9,097 nucleotides of DNA. Origin: Dysosmobacter segnis (lineage in GTDB: Bacteria > Bacillota > Clostridia > Oscillospirales > Oscillospiraceae). Both the position numbers and the translations under genes were made by a program. This document shows positions 1-4,743 of this stretch, in pieces. Location: assembly GCF_014297285.1 (NCBI RefSeq), contig NZ_JACOQI010000038.1:1-9097 (forward strand), written 5' to 3'. The notes beneath the pieces are model-generated. The model was given only the letters and a program-made list of their open reading frames with translations. It ran no database searches and was not told the origin of the DNA. The stretch's first letter is position 1. Each line of letters opens with the position of its first letter.

Positions 1-39
1 GAAAAAGGCGGCACACAAAAAACGGAACTTATGAAAAGC

Positions 40-75
40 AAAAGTCCTCGAAATCAGACGATTTCGAGGACTTTT
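40..75. terminator. Bidirectional hairpin terminator at the end of unit 1
   Basis: A perfect 15-bp inverted repeat with a 6-base loop (CAGACG) starts with AAAA and ends with TTTT, so it can terminate on both strands. On the plus strand it would end the integrase transcript of the preceding unit, whose gene lies off the left edge. On the minus strand it sits immediately after the CCA end of the tRNA-Arg fragment and would terminate a restored tRNA. The same hairpin recurs at 3645-3680 and 8944-8979. Confidence 0.8.
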
Positions 76-119
76 GGTACGCCGTGAGGGATTCGAACCC
101 CCGGCCTTCTGGTCCGTAG
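75..119 (-). other. Attachment site: 3' half of tRNA-Arg(ACG), copy 1
   Basis: Read on the minus strand these 45 bases run from position 32 of a tRNA to the encoded CCA: anticodon loop CTACGGA (anticodon ACG), 3' anticodon-stem strand CCAGA, T-arm with the TTCGAAT loop, 3' acceptor strand and ACCA. The 5' half is absent: the bases before the loop do not pair with CCAGA, so this is not a functional tRNA. Tyrosine integrases commonly recombine within tRNA genes, with the crossover in the anticodon or T-loop. Three identical copies punctuate the window, which marks them as element boundaries. Confidence 0.88.
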
Positions 120-133
120 GTTGTCTCAAAGCA

Positions 134-169
134 AAATCGGAGTCGTTTCGGCTCCGATTTGTGCTTTTT
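134..169 (+). terminator. Hairpin terminator just inside unit 2
   Basis: A 12-bp stem with a TTT loop (134-160) is followed by GTGCTTTTT. The single non-Watson-Crick pair is T-G when read on the plus strand and would be a C-A mismatch on the minus strand, so the RNA is plus-strand. It is the second terminator after the integrase of unit 1 and insulates the cargo of unit 2 from read-through. Equivalent hairpins are at 3735-3774 and 9034-9073. A smaller GC-rich hairpin (CCGCCG/CGGCGG, about 171-188) follows directly. Confidence 0.7.
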
Positions 170-234
170 GCCGCCGTTCGCTCGGCGGATTTTCCATTGT
201 TTCCGTCCAGCCCTGCCCGTTCCAATTCCATTCT

Positions 235-251
235 GGGTCAAAACTGGGTCA
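235..251 (+). promoter_or_regulatory. Arm-type direct repeats (GGGTCA x2), unit 2 left end
   Basis: GGGTCA occurs at 235-240 and 246-251, 11 bp apart (one helical turn). The same pair lies at 3840-3856 in unit 3, at the same distance (about 115 bp) from the attachment core. A related pair with 12-bp spacing lies on the integrase side of each core (3588-3606, 8887-8905). Integrases with an AP2-like N-terminal domain bind direct-repeat arm sites flanking the core, so these are the natural candidates. Cargo sequence diverges between units immediately to the right. Confidence 0.6.
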
Positions 252-409
252 AAGGCGTATCTGGAATTGTATAAATTCTGTGTTTCGTTGTTTTATCAGC
301 AGGGATGTTTTTGAATACGCCTTTTAAATTCCTGACAGGGCGGGGGCCTGAGTATGAATCGTAGTATGTACCAAAGCCTGAAAAAAGCACCAGGGGCGGA
401 TTGTTCCTA

Positions 410-1090
410 TTACAACTCTGCTTCGGCGGTTTTGCCCCGCTTGCGGCGTTCGTGCTGCTCATCAAGGAGGGCCACACAATAGAGAAGCAGAATAATAAGC
501 GATGCGCCAAGAACATAAACAAACAGTTCCACAAGATTACCGTTTGGATCTTCCCGCAGATCCAGATAATTGTTGCCTAACAAGGCCGTATACTGTTCAG
601 CCGTTGTGCCAAACAAGTCCATGAGAGCATCCAGATTCTCAGACGTCATTTGCTTGACGATGCCGTCGGCGCGGTATGACTGTGGTATGGTGCCTGGAAC
701 TGTAAAATCAGAGTTGCTGTATTCAACAATGTCCGCAAAGTTTTCAAAGATCACATCATTCATGGAGACGATGCACATGGTCTCATCCGTGCCAACCGCC
801 AGATAAAAACAATTATTTTCCTCGCCACCCGAAATTTTCAGGAGCCAGTTGGAGAGGTGCTGAACATCCAGATAGCAGTAATCGCCCTGCTTTGCTTCCA
901 AAGTAAAGGGCTCTGGCTGGGGTGGTGTCCGGAAATGCACATAGCTGAACACGCCCAGGGAAAGCAGGATGCCGAGAGCTGGAAGAACGAGGAAAAGACG
1001 ATGGTCATCCATCCATTGCAAGAGCTTTTCAAGGGGCTTTCCCAGCGTTTCCAAAGGAAAAAAGGCAAACATAAAGAGAATCATCCTCAC
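410..1090 (-). CDS. Two-helix membrane protein of unknown function (unit 2 cargo)
   Basis: I do not recognise this 226-residue protein. It has a short charged N-terminus, a hydrophobic helix at about residues 31-52, a polar domain of about 135 residues rich in Asp, Glu and Asn, a second helix at about 188-207, and a basic C-terminal tail (RRKRGK). This fits a protein with both ends in the cytoplasm and a central extracytoplasmic domain. The start given is GTG at 1090; ATG at 1084 (third codon) is an alternative, and neither has an ideal Shine-Dalgarno (AGGA lies 12 bases before the GTG). The slot-facing promoter at 1130-1158 gives a leader of roughly 30 bases. It is the only gene in this cargo slot. 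The 158 bases to its left (252-409) hold nothing I can identify. Confidence 0.72.
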   Translation of the reverse strand: MRMILFMFAFFPLETLGKPLEKLLQWMDDHRLFLVLPALGILLSLGVFSYVHFRTPPQPEPFTLEAKQGDYCYLDVQHLSNWLLKISGGEENNCFYLAVGTDETMCIVSMNDVIFENFADIVEYSNSDFTVPGTIPQSYRADGIVKQMTSENLDALMDLFGTTAEQYTALLGNNYLDLREDPNGNLVELFVYVLGASLIILLLYCVALLDEQHERRKRGKTAEAEL

Positions 1091-1111
1091 TCTGTTTTTT
1101 CATCCTATGGA

Positions 1112-1158
1112 TTCCGATTTGGTGACACCATAGTACCATGGCGTAAGGCTGTTTGCAA
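1112..1158 (-). promoter_or_regulatory. Conserved slot-edge promoter block (R0), unit 2
   Basis: On the minus strand this block reads TTGCAA (1158-1153), 17 bases, then TACTAT (1135-1130) preceded by TGG, an extended -10. It aligns without gaps to 4744-4790 in unit 3 (34 of 47 bases by hand). The identical positions concentrate in the -35, the ATGGTA around the extended -10, and a downstream CAAATCGGAA. It points into the cargo slot and lies about 33 bases before the membrane-protein gene. Downstream function is inferred from position. Confidence 0.65.
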
Positions 1159-1207
1159 TAGTGGTTTTAAGCAAAAGCAGGAAAGCCAAGAACTCCACAG
1201 TAAGGGC

Positions 1208-1411
1208 TGCGCAGCCCAGCGGGGCCGCGACGCCTCGAAACAGCGACACGCATAAGCGCATCGCTGTTCCGAAGGCTCTCTGCGTTCTTTGGGAGCACCC
1301 CCGGCCAAGGCCAAAAAGCGGCAAAGTTTGCCGTTCTACCCCCTGGCCGCGCAGGGTTTCCGAACCGCGCAAAACGCTCTGAGGGTAGTAATAGCGCCCC
1401 CATCCGAAACG
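1208..1411 (-). repeat. R1 repeat, copy 1 (structured RNA candidate)
   Basis: About 200 bp, repeated at 5024-5225 and 5287-5483. On the minus strand it folds into several stems: a hairpin at 1232-1276 (16 pairs around a TTAT loop plus four more beyond a bulged T), a GCGGCCC/GGGCTGC stem to its left, and a nested pair of stems around CGGCAAA/TTTGCCG enclosed by CGGCCA/TGGCCG. The non-canonical pairs in the main hairpin are all G-U on the minus strand and A-C on the plus strand, so the RNA sense is minus. Function unknown. Open frames across it are treated as by-products. Confidence 0.7.
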
Positions 1412-1535
1412 CCCCCTGTTTCGCCGTGTGTGCCCTTGTGTGCGATCCTTCTCCGAAAGGCGAGTGTGTACCCGCTTTCACCCGCAAAAGCGAACGTGGG
1501 CCATTTGTGCGAAAAGTTGAAAAGTGGGATGAAAA
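1412..1535 (-). repeat. R2 repeat, partial copy 1
   Basis: This matches the complete R2 copies at 1690-1935 and 5484-5725 over their R1-proximal half, then diverges near 1530. On the minus strand it contains a short stem (CGCTTT with AAAGCG) whose irregular pairs are G-U on that strand. R2 abuts R1 here and again in unit 3, in the same order and orientation, so R2-R1 behaves as a composite. No gene is recognised. Confidence 0.65.
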
Positions 1536-1559
1536 GCGGTTGGGGGATAAAATTTATGG

Positions 1560-1580
1560 CGGCAGCTTTGCCGGATTTTT
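1560..1580 (+). terminator. Small hairpin with T-run
   Basis: CGGCA, loop GCTT, TGCCG, then GATTTTT: a compact plus-strand terminator-like hairpin in the spacer between the two R2 copies. No plus-strand gene lies immediately upstream, so it may end leftover transcription or be fortuitous. The remaining spacer (1581-1689) holds an AT-rich TATATAA patch but no gene I can support. Confidence 0.4.
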
Positions 1581-1689
1581 CTCTTCTGCTGGTGTTGAGG
1601 GTTCACAGAGAACCGGGAAATGTATGTATATAAAAGTGTGGCGGAACAAAAGGAATTTCACTGACAGCACAAAGCTGCGCTGTGGGCGA

Positions 1690-1935
1690 GGGAAGGCCCC
1701 GTGTTTCGCCGTGTGTGCCCTTGTGTGCGATTTTTCTCCGAAAGCCGAATGTGTACCCGCTTTCACCCGTGAAAACAAACGTGGGGCGTTTGTGCGAGGA
1801 GTTGAAAAGCGGTTTAAAACAGCGTTGTGATGGTAACTTTTTGACGATATTTGCGGGAACGATTTGGGGCGAAAAGCCGAACTTTACAGGAAGGTTTTCT
1901 GAGTGGTGAAGGCCGTTCGATTTTAGCACAAGATA
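1690..1935 (-). repeat. R2 repeat, complete copy in unit 2
   Basis: About 245 bp, matching 5484-5725. At its leader-side end the minus strand reads TGCTAAAAT (1928-1920), an extended -10 (TGN plus TAAAAT), also present in unit 3, which would start transcription through R2. Internal minus-strand stems include GTTTTCAC/GTGAAAGC, with the irregular pair being U-G in that sense. It is directly followed on its right by the integrase leader. Apparent peptides across it recur with each repeat copy and are not accepted as genes. Confidence 0.6.
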
Positions 1936-1937
1936 AA

Positions 1938-1965
1938 GAGAGGTGGTCGCAAAGCGACCCCTCTC
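1938..1965. repeat. Inverted repeat between R2 and the leader
   Basis: GAGAGG, one bulged T, GGTCGC, loop AAA, then GCGACC CCTCTC: a 12-bp stem. Unit 3 lacks the equivalent at the matching place, so it is not part of the conserved backbone. It could be a terminator remnant or a stem in an R2 transcript leader; no T-run supports termination. Confidence 0.4.
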
Positions 1966-2198
1966 GGCCTCAAAGCCCCGCAGTGCGGGGCTTTCCGGGG
2001 TTTGGAAACCGCAGTCTAAGGTGCACCTTGAGAGGCGTTTTCGCAGTCGTAGGTGAACATGAGGGGCATCAGACCCCAGCAACAGCGGACTTTTCAAGGT
2101 GGACGCTCCGCAGTCAAGCAGCAAAACCGCCGTTTTCAATCACCCAAAAAAGTGATTTCCAAGTAAGATCAATTTTCGGTACAGATCGTGCATATTTT

Positions 2199-2309
2199 GC
2201 GCCGCTGTAGTCAATAAAAAGAGCTGCTCAGCCGTTCAAAAATCGCACCGCTGTAACTAAAGAGAACGCCCCCGGCAGCGCAGAAATTGCGCCGCCATAG
2301 ACAAAGATA
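2199..2309 (+). repeat. Three spaced GCrCCGC direct repeats, unit 2 leader
   Basis: Units begin at 2199, 2245 and 2289 and follow the approximate pattern GCrCCGCygTArnyAAAgA. Spacings are 46 and 44 bp, close to four helical turns. Each is preceded by an AT-rich patch. The matching set in unit 3 is at 7490, 7536 and 7578. Periodic spacing suggests protein binding on one face of the DNA. Confidence 0.55.
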
Positions 2310-2325
2310 GGGCATCCCCTTCAAA

Positions 2326-2343
2326 TGATAACTTTTTGATAAC
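2326..2343 (+). promoter_or_regulatory. TGATAAC direct repeat before int
   Basis: TGATAAC occurs at 2326-2332 and 2337-2343, 11 bp apart, and is conserved at 7625-7642 although surrounding bases differ. The second copy overlaps TTGATA, a possible -35 with TAGCTT 17 bases downstream, but that -10 is poor and in unit 3 the hexamer is CTGATA. A repressor or directionality-factor site controlling the integrase is the simplest reading. Confidence 0.45.
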
Positions 2344-2410
2344 AGTCTGGTTTTCCGATAGCTTTTCCCTCTTGGTTACGGTATTGTTCGTTGCGAAAGG
2401 GGCTGATACC

Positions 2411-3562
2411 ATGCCAAAGCGACGAGCAAACGGGGAAGGGAACATCCGCAAACGAAAGGACGGTCGATGGGAGGGCCGGTACACAGTCGGTCACGATCCG
2501 GAAACTGGCAAGGCCATCATCAAAAACGTCCTCGGCAAAACACAGGCAGAAGTTAAGGAGAAACTCAAGAAAGCCATCGAAGAAAATGTGGGCATCGACT
2601 ACGGACGGGCCAAGACCTACACGGTGGGAACATGGCTGGAGGTCTGGATGGAAAACTATGCCAGAGTAAAACTCAGACCGTCCACCTTCAAAACCTCACA
2701 AGGCTTTCTGAAAAACCACATCAAGCCGCAGATCGGTAGCGTTCCACTGGCAGAATTGACTTCTCTGGACTTGCAGAGATTCTACAAGCACCTGTTGGAC
2801 GGCGGTCGGGTTGACCGCATCGAAGCCAAGAAAAAGCCGAAAGGTCTGGCTCCCAAAACAGTGCGGAACATCCACCAGATGATCGGCTCGGCGTACAACC
2901 TCGCCATGGAGCAGCGTCTCGTCACAAAAAATCCAACACAAGGCTGCGCCTTGCCGAAGGTGGAGCACAAGGAGATGAAAACCCTGACCTCGGATCAACT
3001 CAGCACCTTTTTCCAAGAGGCCAGGGACAGCGGCGTGTACGAGCTCTACTACCTCGACCTCGCCACCGGACTTCGGCGCGGCGAACTGTTGGGGCTGAAA
3101 TGGACGGACGTTGATCTCGACCGTGGTGTGCTGAAAATCCAACGGGCAATTTCACGGCAGAATGGCAAAGTGGTCGAGGCACCGCTGAAAACGAAAAACG
3201 CCTACCGCACGCTGCCCCTGTCGGCAGATGCGATAGACGTTCTGATGCAACAAAGAAGAAAAACGGGCAACAGCGAGTGGGTATTCCCATCGCCAAGCGG
3301 AGGCCCTATGTCACCGGACAGCGTCCTGCACATGCTCCAGCGGGTGCTGAAACGGGCAGGGCTGCCCCGCATCCGCTTTCACGACCTCCGCCACACCTTC
3401 GCGACCATGGCCCTGCAAAACGGCGTGGACGTCAAGACCGTCAGCAGTATGCTGGGTCACTACTCGGCGGGCTTTACGCTGGACACCTACGCCCACGTCA
3501 CCACCGACGCCCAACTCAAAGCCGCCCAGACCATGGGGAACATCCTCTCCCGTGCCGTCTGA
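2411..3562 (+). CDS. int: Tyrosine recombinase (Tn916-type integrase), unit 2
   Basis: A 383-residue site-specific integrase acting on the adjacent tRNA-Arg(ACG) core. Residues about 10-58 form an AP2-like arm-binding domain, about 70-172 a SAM-like core-binding domain, and about 190-380 the catalytic domain. The visible catalytic set is R222 (TGLRRGE), a lysine in LKTKNAYR (K260 or K262), H324 and R327 (FHDLRH), H350 (LGHY) and the nucleophile Y360 (DTYAHV), so it looks intact. ATG at 2411 is chosen because AAAGGGG lies eight bases upstream and unit 3 starts identically; an in-frame ATG at 2336 would lie in the non-coding leader. By hand count it differs from the unit 3 integrase at 19 residues, six of them clustered at 276-285. 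No excisionase is visible beside it. Confidence 0.95.
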   Translation: MPKRRANGEGNIRKRKDGRWEGRYTVGHDPETGKAIIKNVLGKTQAEVKEKLKKAIEENVGIDYGRAKTYTVGTWLEVWMENYARVKLRPSTFKTSQGFLKNHIKPQIGSVPLAELTSLDLQRFYKHLLDGGRVDRIEAKKKPKGLAPKTVRNIHQMIGSAYNLAMEQRLVTKNPTQGCALPKVEHKEMKTLTSDQLSTFFQEARDSGVYELYYLDLATGLRRGELLGLKWTDVDLDRGVLKIQRAISRQNGKVVEAPLKTKNAYRTLPLSADAIDVLMQQRRKTGNSEWVFPSPSGGPMSPDSVLHMLQRVLKRAGLPRIRFHDLRHTFATMALQNGVDVKTVSSMLGHYSAGFTLDTYAHVTTDAQLKAAQTMGNILSRAV

Positions 3563-3587
3563 TGGTTTCCGCTACCCGCTCCCGTTG

Positions 3588-3606
3588 GGGTCAGCGTTTG
3601 GGTCAG
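3588..3606 (+). promoter_or_regulatory. Arm-type direct repeats (GGGTCAG x2), int side, unit 2
   Basis: GGGTCAG occurs at 3588-3594 and 3600-3606, 12 bp apart and 74 bp before the attachment core. The identical pair is at 8887-8905. It mirrors the GGGTCA pair on the other side of each core, giving the two-armed layout expected of an integrase attachment region. It lies 25 bases after the integrase stop codon. Confidence 0.6.
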
Positions 3607-3644
3607 AAAAAAGCAACACCCTAAAAACGGAACTTATGAAAAGC

Positions 3645-3680
3645 AAAAGTCCTCGAAATCAGACGATTTCGAGGACTTTT
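3645..3680. terminator. Bidirectional hairpin terminator after int, unit 2
   Basis: Identical in stem and loop to the hairpin at 40-75: 15 perfect pairs, loop CAGACG, A-run before and T-run after. It ends the integrase transcript in the plus sense and adjoins the CCA of the tRNA fragment in the minus sense. Confidence 0.85.
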
Positions 3681-3724
3681 GGTACGCCGTGAGGGATTCG
3701 AACCCCCGGCCTTCTGGTCCGTAG
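3680..3724 (-). other. Attachment site: 3' half of tRNA-Arg(ACG), copy 2
   Basis: Identical over 45 bases to 75-119, from anticodon loop to CCA on the minus strand, again without the tRNA 5' half. It is the junction of units 2 and 3. The identity with the other copies extends on both sides (the terminator hairpin on the left, GTTGTCTCA on the right), so the exact crossover cannot be fixed by eye. Confidence 0.88.
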
Positions 3725-3734
3725 GTTGTCTCAC

Positions 3735-3774
3735 GCACAAATCGGAGCCGTTTCGGCTCCGATTTGTGCTATTT
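3735..3774 (+). terminator. Hairpin terminator just inside unit 3
   Basis: A perfect 16-bp stem (3735-3750 with 3754-3769) around a TTT loop, followed by TATTT. The T-run is interrupted compared with copies at 134-169 and 9034-9073, so it may be weaker. It follows the attachment core by 10 bases. Confidence 0.65.
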
Positions 3775-3839
3775 GCCGCCATTCGCTCGGCGGATCTTCC
3801 GTTGTTTCCGTCCAACACTAACCGCTTTTTTCGGATTCT

Positions 3840-3856
3840 GGGTCAAAACTGGGTCA
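3840..3856 (+). promoter_or_regulatory. Arm-type direct repeats (GGGTCA x2), unit 3 left end
   Basis: GGGTCA at 3840-3845 and 3851-3856, 11 bp apart, at the same distance from the core as in unit 2 (116 versus 115 bp). The right-hand copy overlaps the stop codon of the Doc remnant on the minus strand, so cargo begins right at this site. Confidence 0.6.
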
Positions 3857-3979
3857 GACACGGTGTGCCCGCACCCACGCCAACAGCGTCTCGTAGTTCA
3901 TCGCGCCGGAGGCGACAGCCAGACCGACCTCGACGACCTCATCATTCGTGCAGTCCAACCGAATACCGTTGACCTCCAG
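3854..3979 (-). pseudogene. Doc-family toxin, C-terminal remnant
   Basis: The minus strand encodes 41 residues beginning LEVNGIRLDC and ending LLAWVRAHRV before TGA. This resembles the C-terminal tail of death-on-curing (Doc, Fic-fold) toxins, where a strand with NG(I/Y)xL is followed by a helix with a VGLAVASG-type stretch and a terminal EexLxxWxR helix. The HxFxDGNKRTG catalytic motif that should lie just upstream is missing: the frame meets a TAA four codons before the LEVNG. No start codon or partner antitoxin is visible. It is therefore a decayed piece of an earlier cargo. Identification is from memory of the family. Confidence 0.6.
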
Positions 3980-4003
3980 AGCAGAATTGATTTACGATTG
4001 AGC

Positions 4004-4040
4004 GAGAAAGTCCGGGCAGAAAACTGTTCGGACTTTTCTC
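4004..4040. terminator. Long hairpin between Doc remnant and cargo promoter
   Basis: GAGAAAGTCCG at the left pairs with CGGACTTTTCTC at the right with one bulged T. The stem continues inward through two G-T pairs and CAG/CTG to an AAAA loop, about 16 pairs. On the plus strand the CTTTTC gives a weak T-run. It stands 43 bases before the cargo -10 and probably blocks read-through into the operon, though no active upstream plus-strand gene is present. Confidence 0.4.
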
Positions 4041-4079
4041 ATATAGTCCAAAGTTGCGGTAGAATTGGTCACAATGTAG

Positions 4080-4088
4080 TGGTATAAT
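4080..4088 (+). promoter_or_regulatory. Extended -10 promoter of the unit 3 cargo operon
   Basis: TGGTATAAT is a perfect extended -10 (TGN followed by TATAAT). No good -35 sits 17 bases upstream, which extended -10 promoters tolerate. The first gene starts at 4137, leaving a leader of about 40 bases, and the second gene follows within 45 bases. Confidence 0.6.
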
Positions 4089-4136
4089 TTGAATACGAAA
4101 AGTGAGCAACAAATCGAAAGCTATGGAGGCGGCGCT

Positions 4137-4373
4137 ATGCGTAAAATGACAGTGAAACAAGCCAGAAAAGTGAGAGACGCGCTGATGATTGGCGGTACCA
4201 TAATTGTGCTGCTGACATATTTTTGGGAACCTTTCGTTTGCGTTGGCGTTATAGTAGGACTTTCGGGCTTGATTCCACATTTCCTTTATAACAGATGTCC
4301 CCATTGTGGCAAGCAACTTTACAGAAATGCGGGAAAGTATTGTCAGTATTGCGGGAAACCACTGGATGACTAA
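4137..4373 (+). CDS. Small membrane protein with C-terminal zinc ribbon
   Basis: A 78-residue protein. Residues about 15-31 and 33-50 are hydrophobic and form two closely spaced membrane helices. They are followed by a rubredoxin-like zinc ribbon with C54-x2-C57 and C69-x2-C72 (CPHCG and CQYCG). Both ends should be cytoplasmic, placing the ribbon on the inner face. ATG at 4137 is preferred over the in-frame ATG at 4089 because GGAGG lies seven bases upstream, and because 4089 falls next to the -10. Zinc-ribbon domains on short membrane anchors are common and functionally undefined. It is co-directional with the TfoX-domain gene 44 bases downstream and probably co-transcribed from 4080-4088. 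Confidence 0.8.
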   Translation: MRKMTVKQARKVRDALMIGGTIIVLLTYFWEPFVCVGVIVGLSGLIPHFLYNRCPHCGKQLYRNAGKYCQYCGKPLDD

Positions 4374-4417
4374 ATTCCAGTTTTTGAAACTGAGAAATCG
4401 GGATTTGAGGTGGAAAT

Positions 4418-4738
4418 ATGGCATCAAGCAAGGAATACTTAGAGTTTATTTTAGGACAGCTATCTGAGTTAGAAGAAATTACTTATCGAGCTATGATGGG
4501 AGAATTTATTATTTATTATCGTGGCAAGATTGTAGGGGGTATCTATGATGATAGATTACTTGTTAAACCAGTAAAATCAGCAATTAGTTATATGCCGACA
4601 GCTCCGTATGAATTACCCTATGAGGGAGCAAAAGAGATGTTGTTGGTAGATGAAGTTGATAATAAGGAATTTTTGACAGGCTTGTTTCATGCAATGTATG
4701 ATGAACTGCCAGCCCCAAAACCGAAAAAGAAGAAATAA
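4418..4738 (+). CDS. TfoX N-terminal-domain protein
   Basis: A 106-residue protein corresponding to a stand-alone TfoX_N domain. It shows the opening helix (YLEFILGQLSEL), the conserved ITYRAMMGEFIIYYRGK turn-and-strand, GGIYDDRLLVKP, and a final helix, then a PKPKKKK tail. TfoX/Sxy in gamma-proteobacteria is a competence co-activator with CRP, but free-standing N-domains in Firmicutes have no settled function, so competence should not be assumed. GAGGTGG lies before the ATG. The gene is noticeably AT-richer than the integrases and transposase, consistent with separate acquisition. It runs head-on toward the slot-edge promoter at 4744-4790, which starts only a few bases after its stop. Confidence 0.85.
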   Translation: MASSKEYLEFILGQLSELEEITYRAMMGEFIIYYRGKIVGGIYDDRLLVKPVKSAISYMPTAPYELPYEGAKEMLLVDEVDNKEFLTGLFHAMYDELPAPKPKKKK

Positions 4739-4743
4739 ACAAT

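Larger units (their letters stand above)
1972..2410 (+). repeat. Conserved integrase leader, unit 2 copy
   Basis: This non-coding stretch before the integrase is conserved at 7263-7709. It opens with a perfect 10-bp hairpin (AAAGCCCCGC, loop AGT; 1972-1994). Next come a palindrome AAGGTGCACCTT and a CACCTTGA/TCAAGGTG pair enclosing a small GCG-TTTT-CGC hairpin and a variable segment, then three GCrCCGC units, the TGATAAC pair, and AAAGGGG eight bases before the integrase ATG. Nothing resembling an excisionase gene is visible. Roles could be transcriptional control of int, an excisionase or host-factor binding region, or an untranslated structured RNA. Confidence 0.6.
120..3724. mobile_element. 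Integrative element, unit 2 of a tandem array
   Basis: This segment is bounded by two identical tRNA-Arg(ACG) 3' fragments. It carries its own tyrosine recombinase next to the right boundary and paired GGGTCA arm sites near both boundaries. The order is terminator, arm sites, cargo (one minus-strand membrane protein), slot-facing promoter, R1, R2, second R2, integrase leader, integrase, arm sites, terminator, attachment site. I see no relaxase, primase, capsid or replication gene, so it would be a minimal integrative element rather than an autonomous conjugative element or prophage. Confidence 0.75.

Noticed and set aside
75..119. Functional tRNA-Arg gene
   Set aside because: Only the 3' half from the anticodon loop is present. 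The upstream bases cannot form the anticodon stem, and no D-arm or 5' acceptor strand follows.
1620..1640. Promoter at the TATATAA patch
   Set aside because: No -35 at a suitable distance and no gene downstream other than a repeat-derived frame.
1208..1935. CRISPR array
   Set aside because: Repeats here are about 200-245 bp, few in number and adjacent, with no short regularly spaced repeats or spacers and no cas genes.
1851..2210. Plus-strand frame through the leader, with a similar C-terminal part at 7319-7501
   Set aside because: The last 40 or so codons can be aligned and both end at the same TAG, but the starts are unrelated, no ribosome site fits, and the middle changes are largely non-synonymous. 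It is more likely non-coding leader.
2336..2410. 25-residue N-terminal extension of the unit 2 integrase
   Set aside because: The extra codons are leader DNA with the TGATAAC repeat. The good ribosome site precedes 2411, and unit 3 is not equivalent upstream.
3679..3972. Plus-strand frame across the attachment site (also at 74-274)
   Set aside because: It is the antisense of the tRNA-Arg fragment plus terminator, a common false call.
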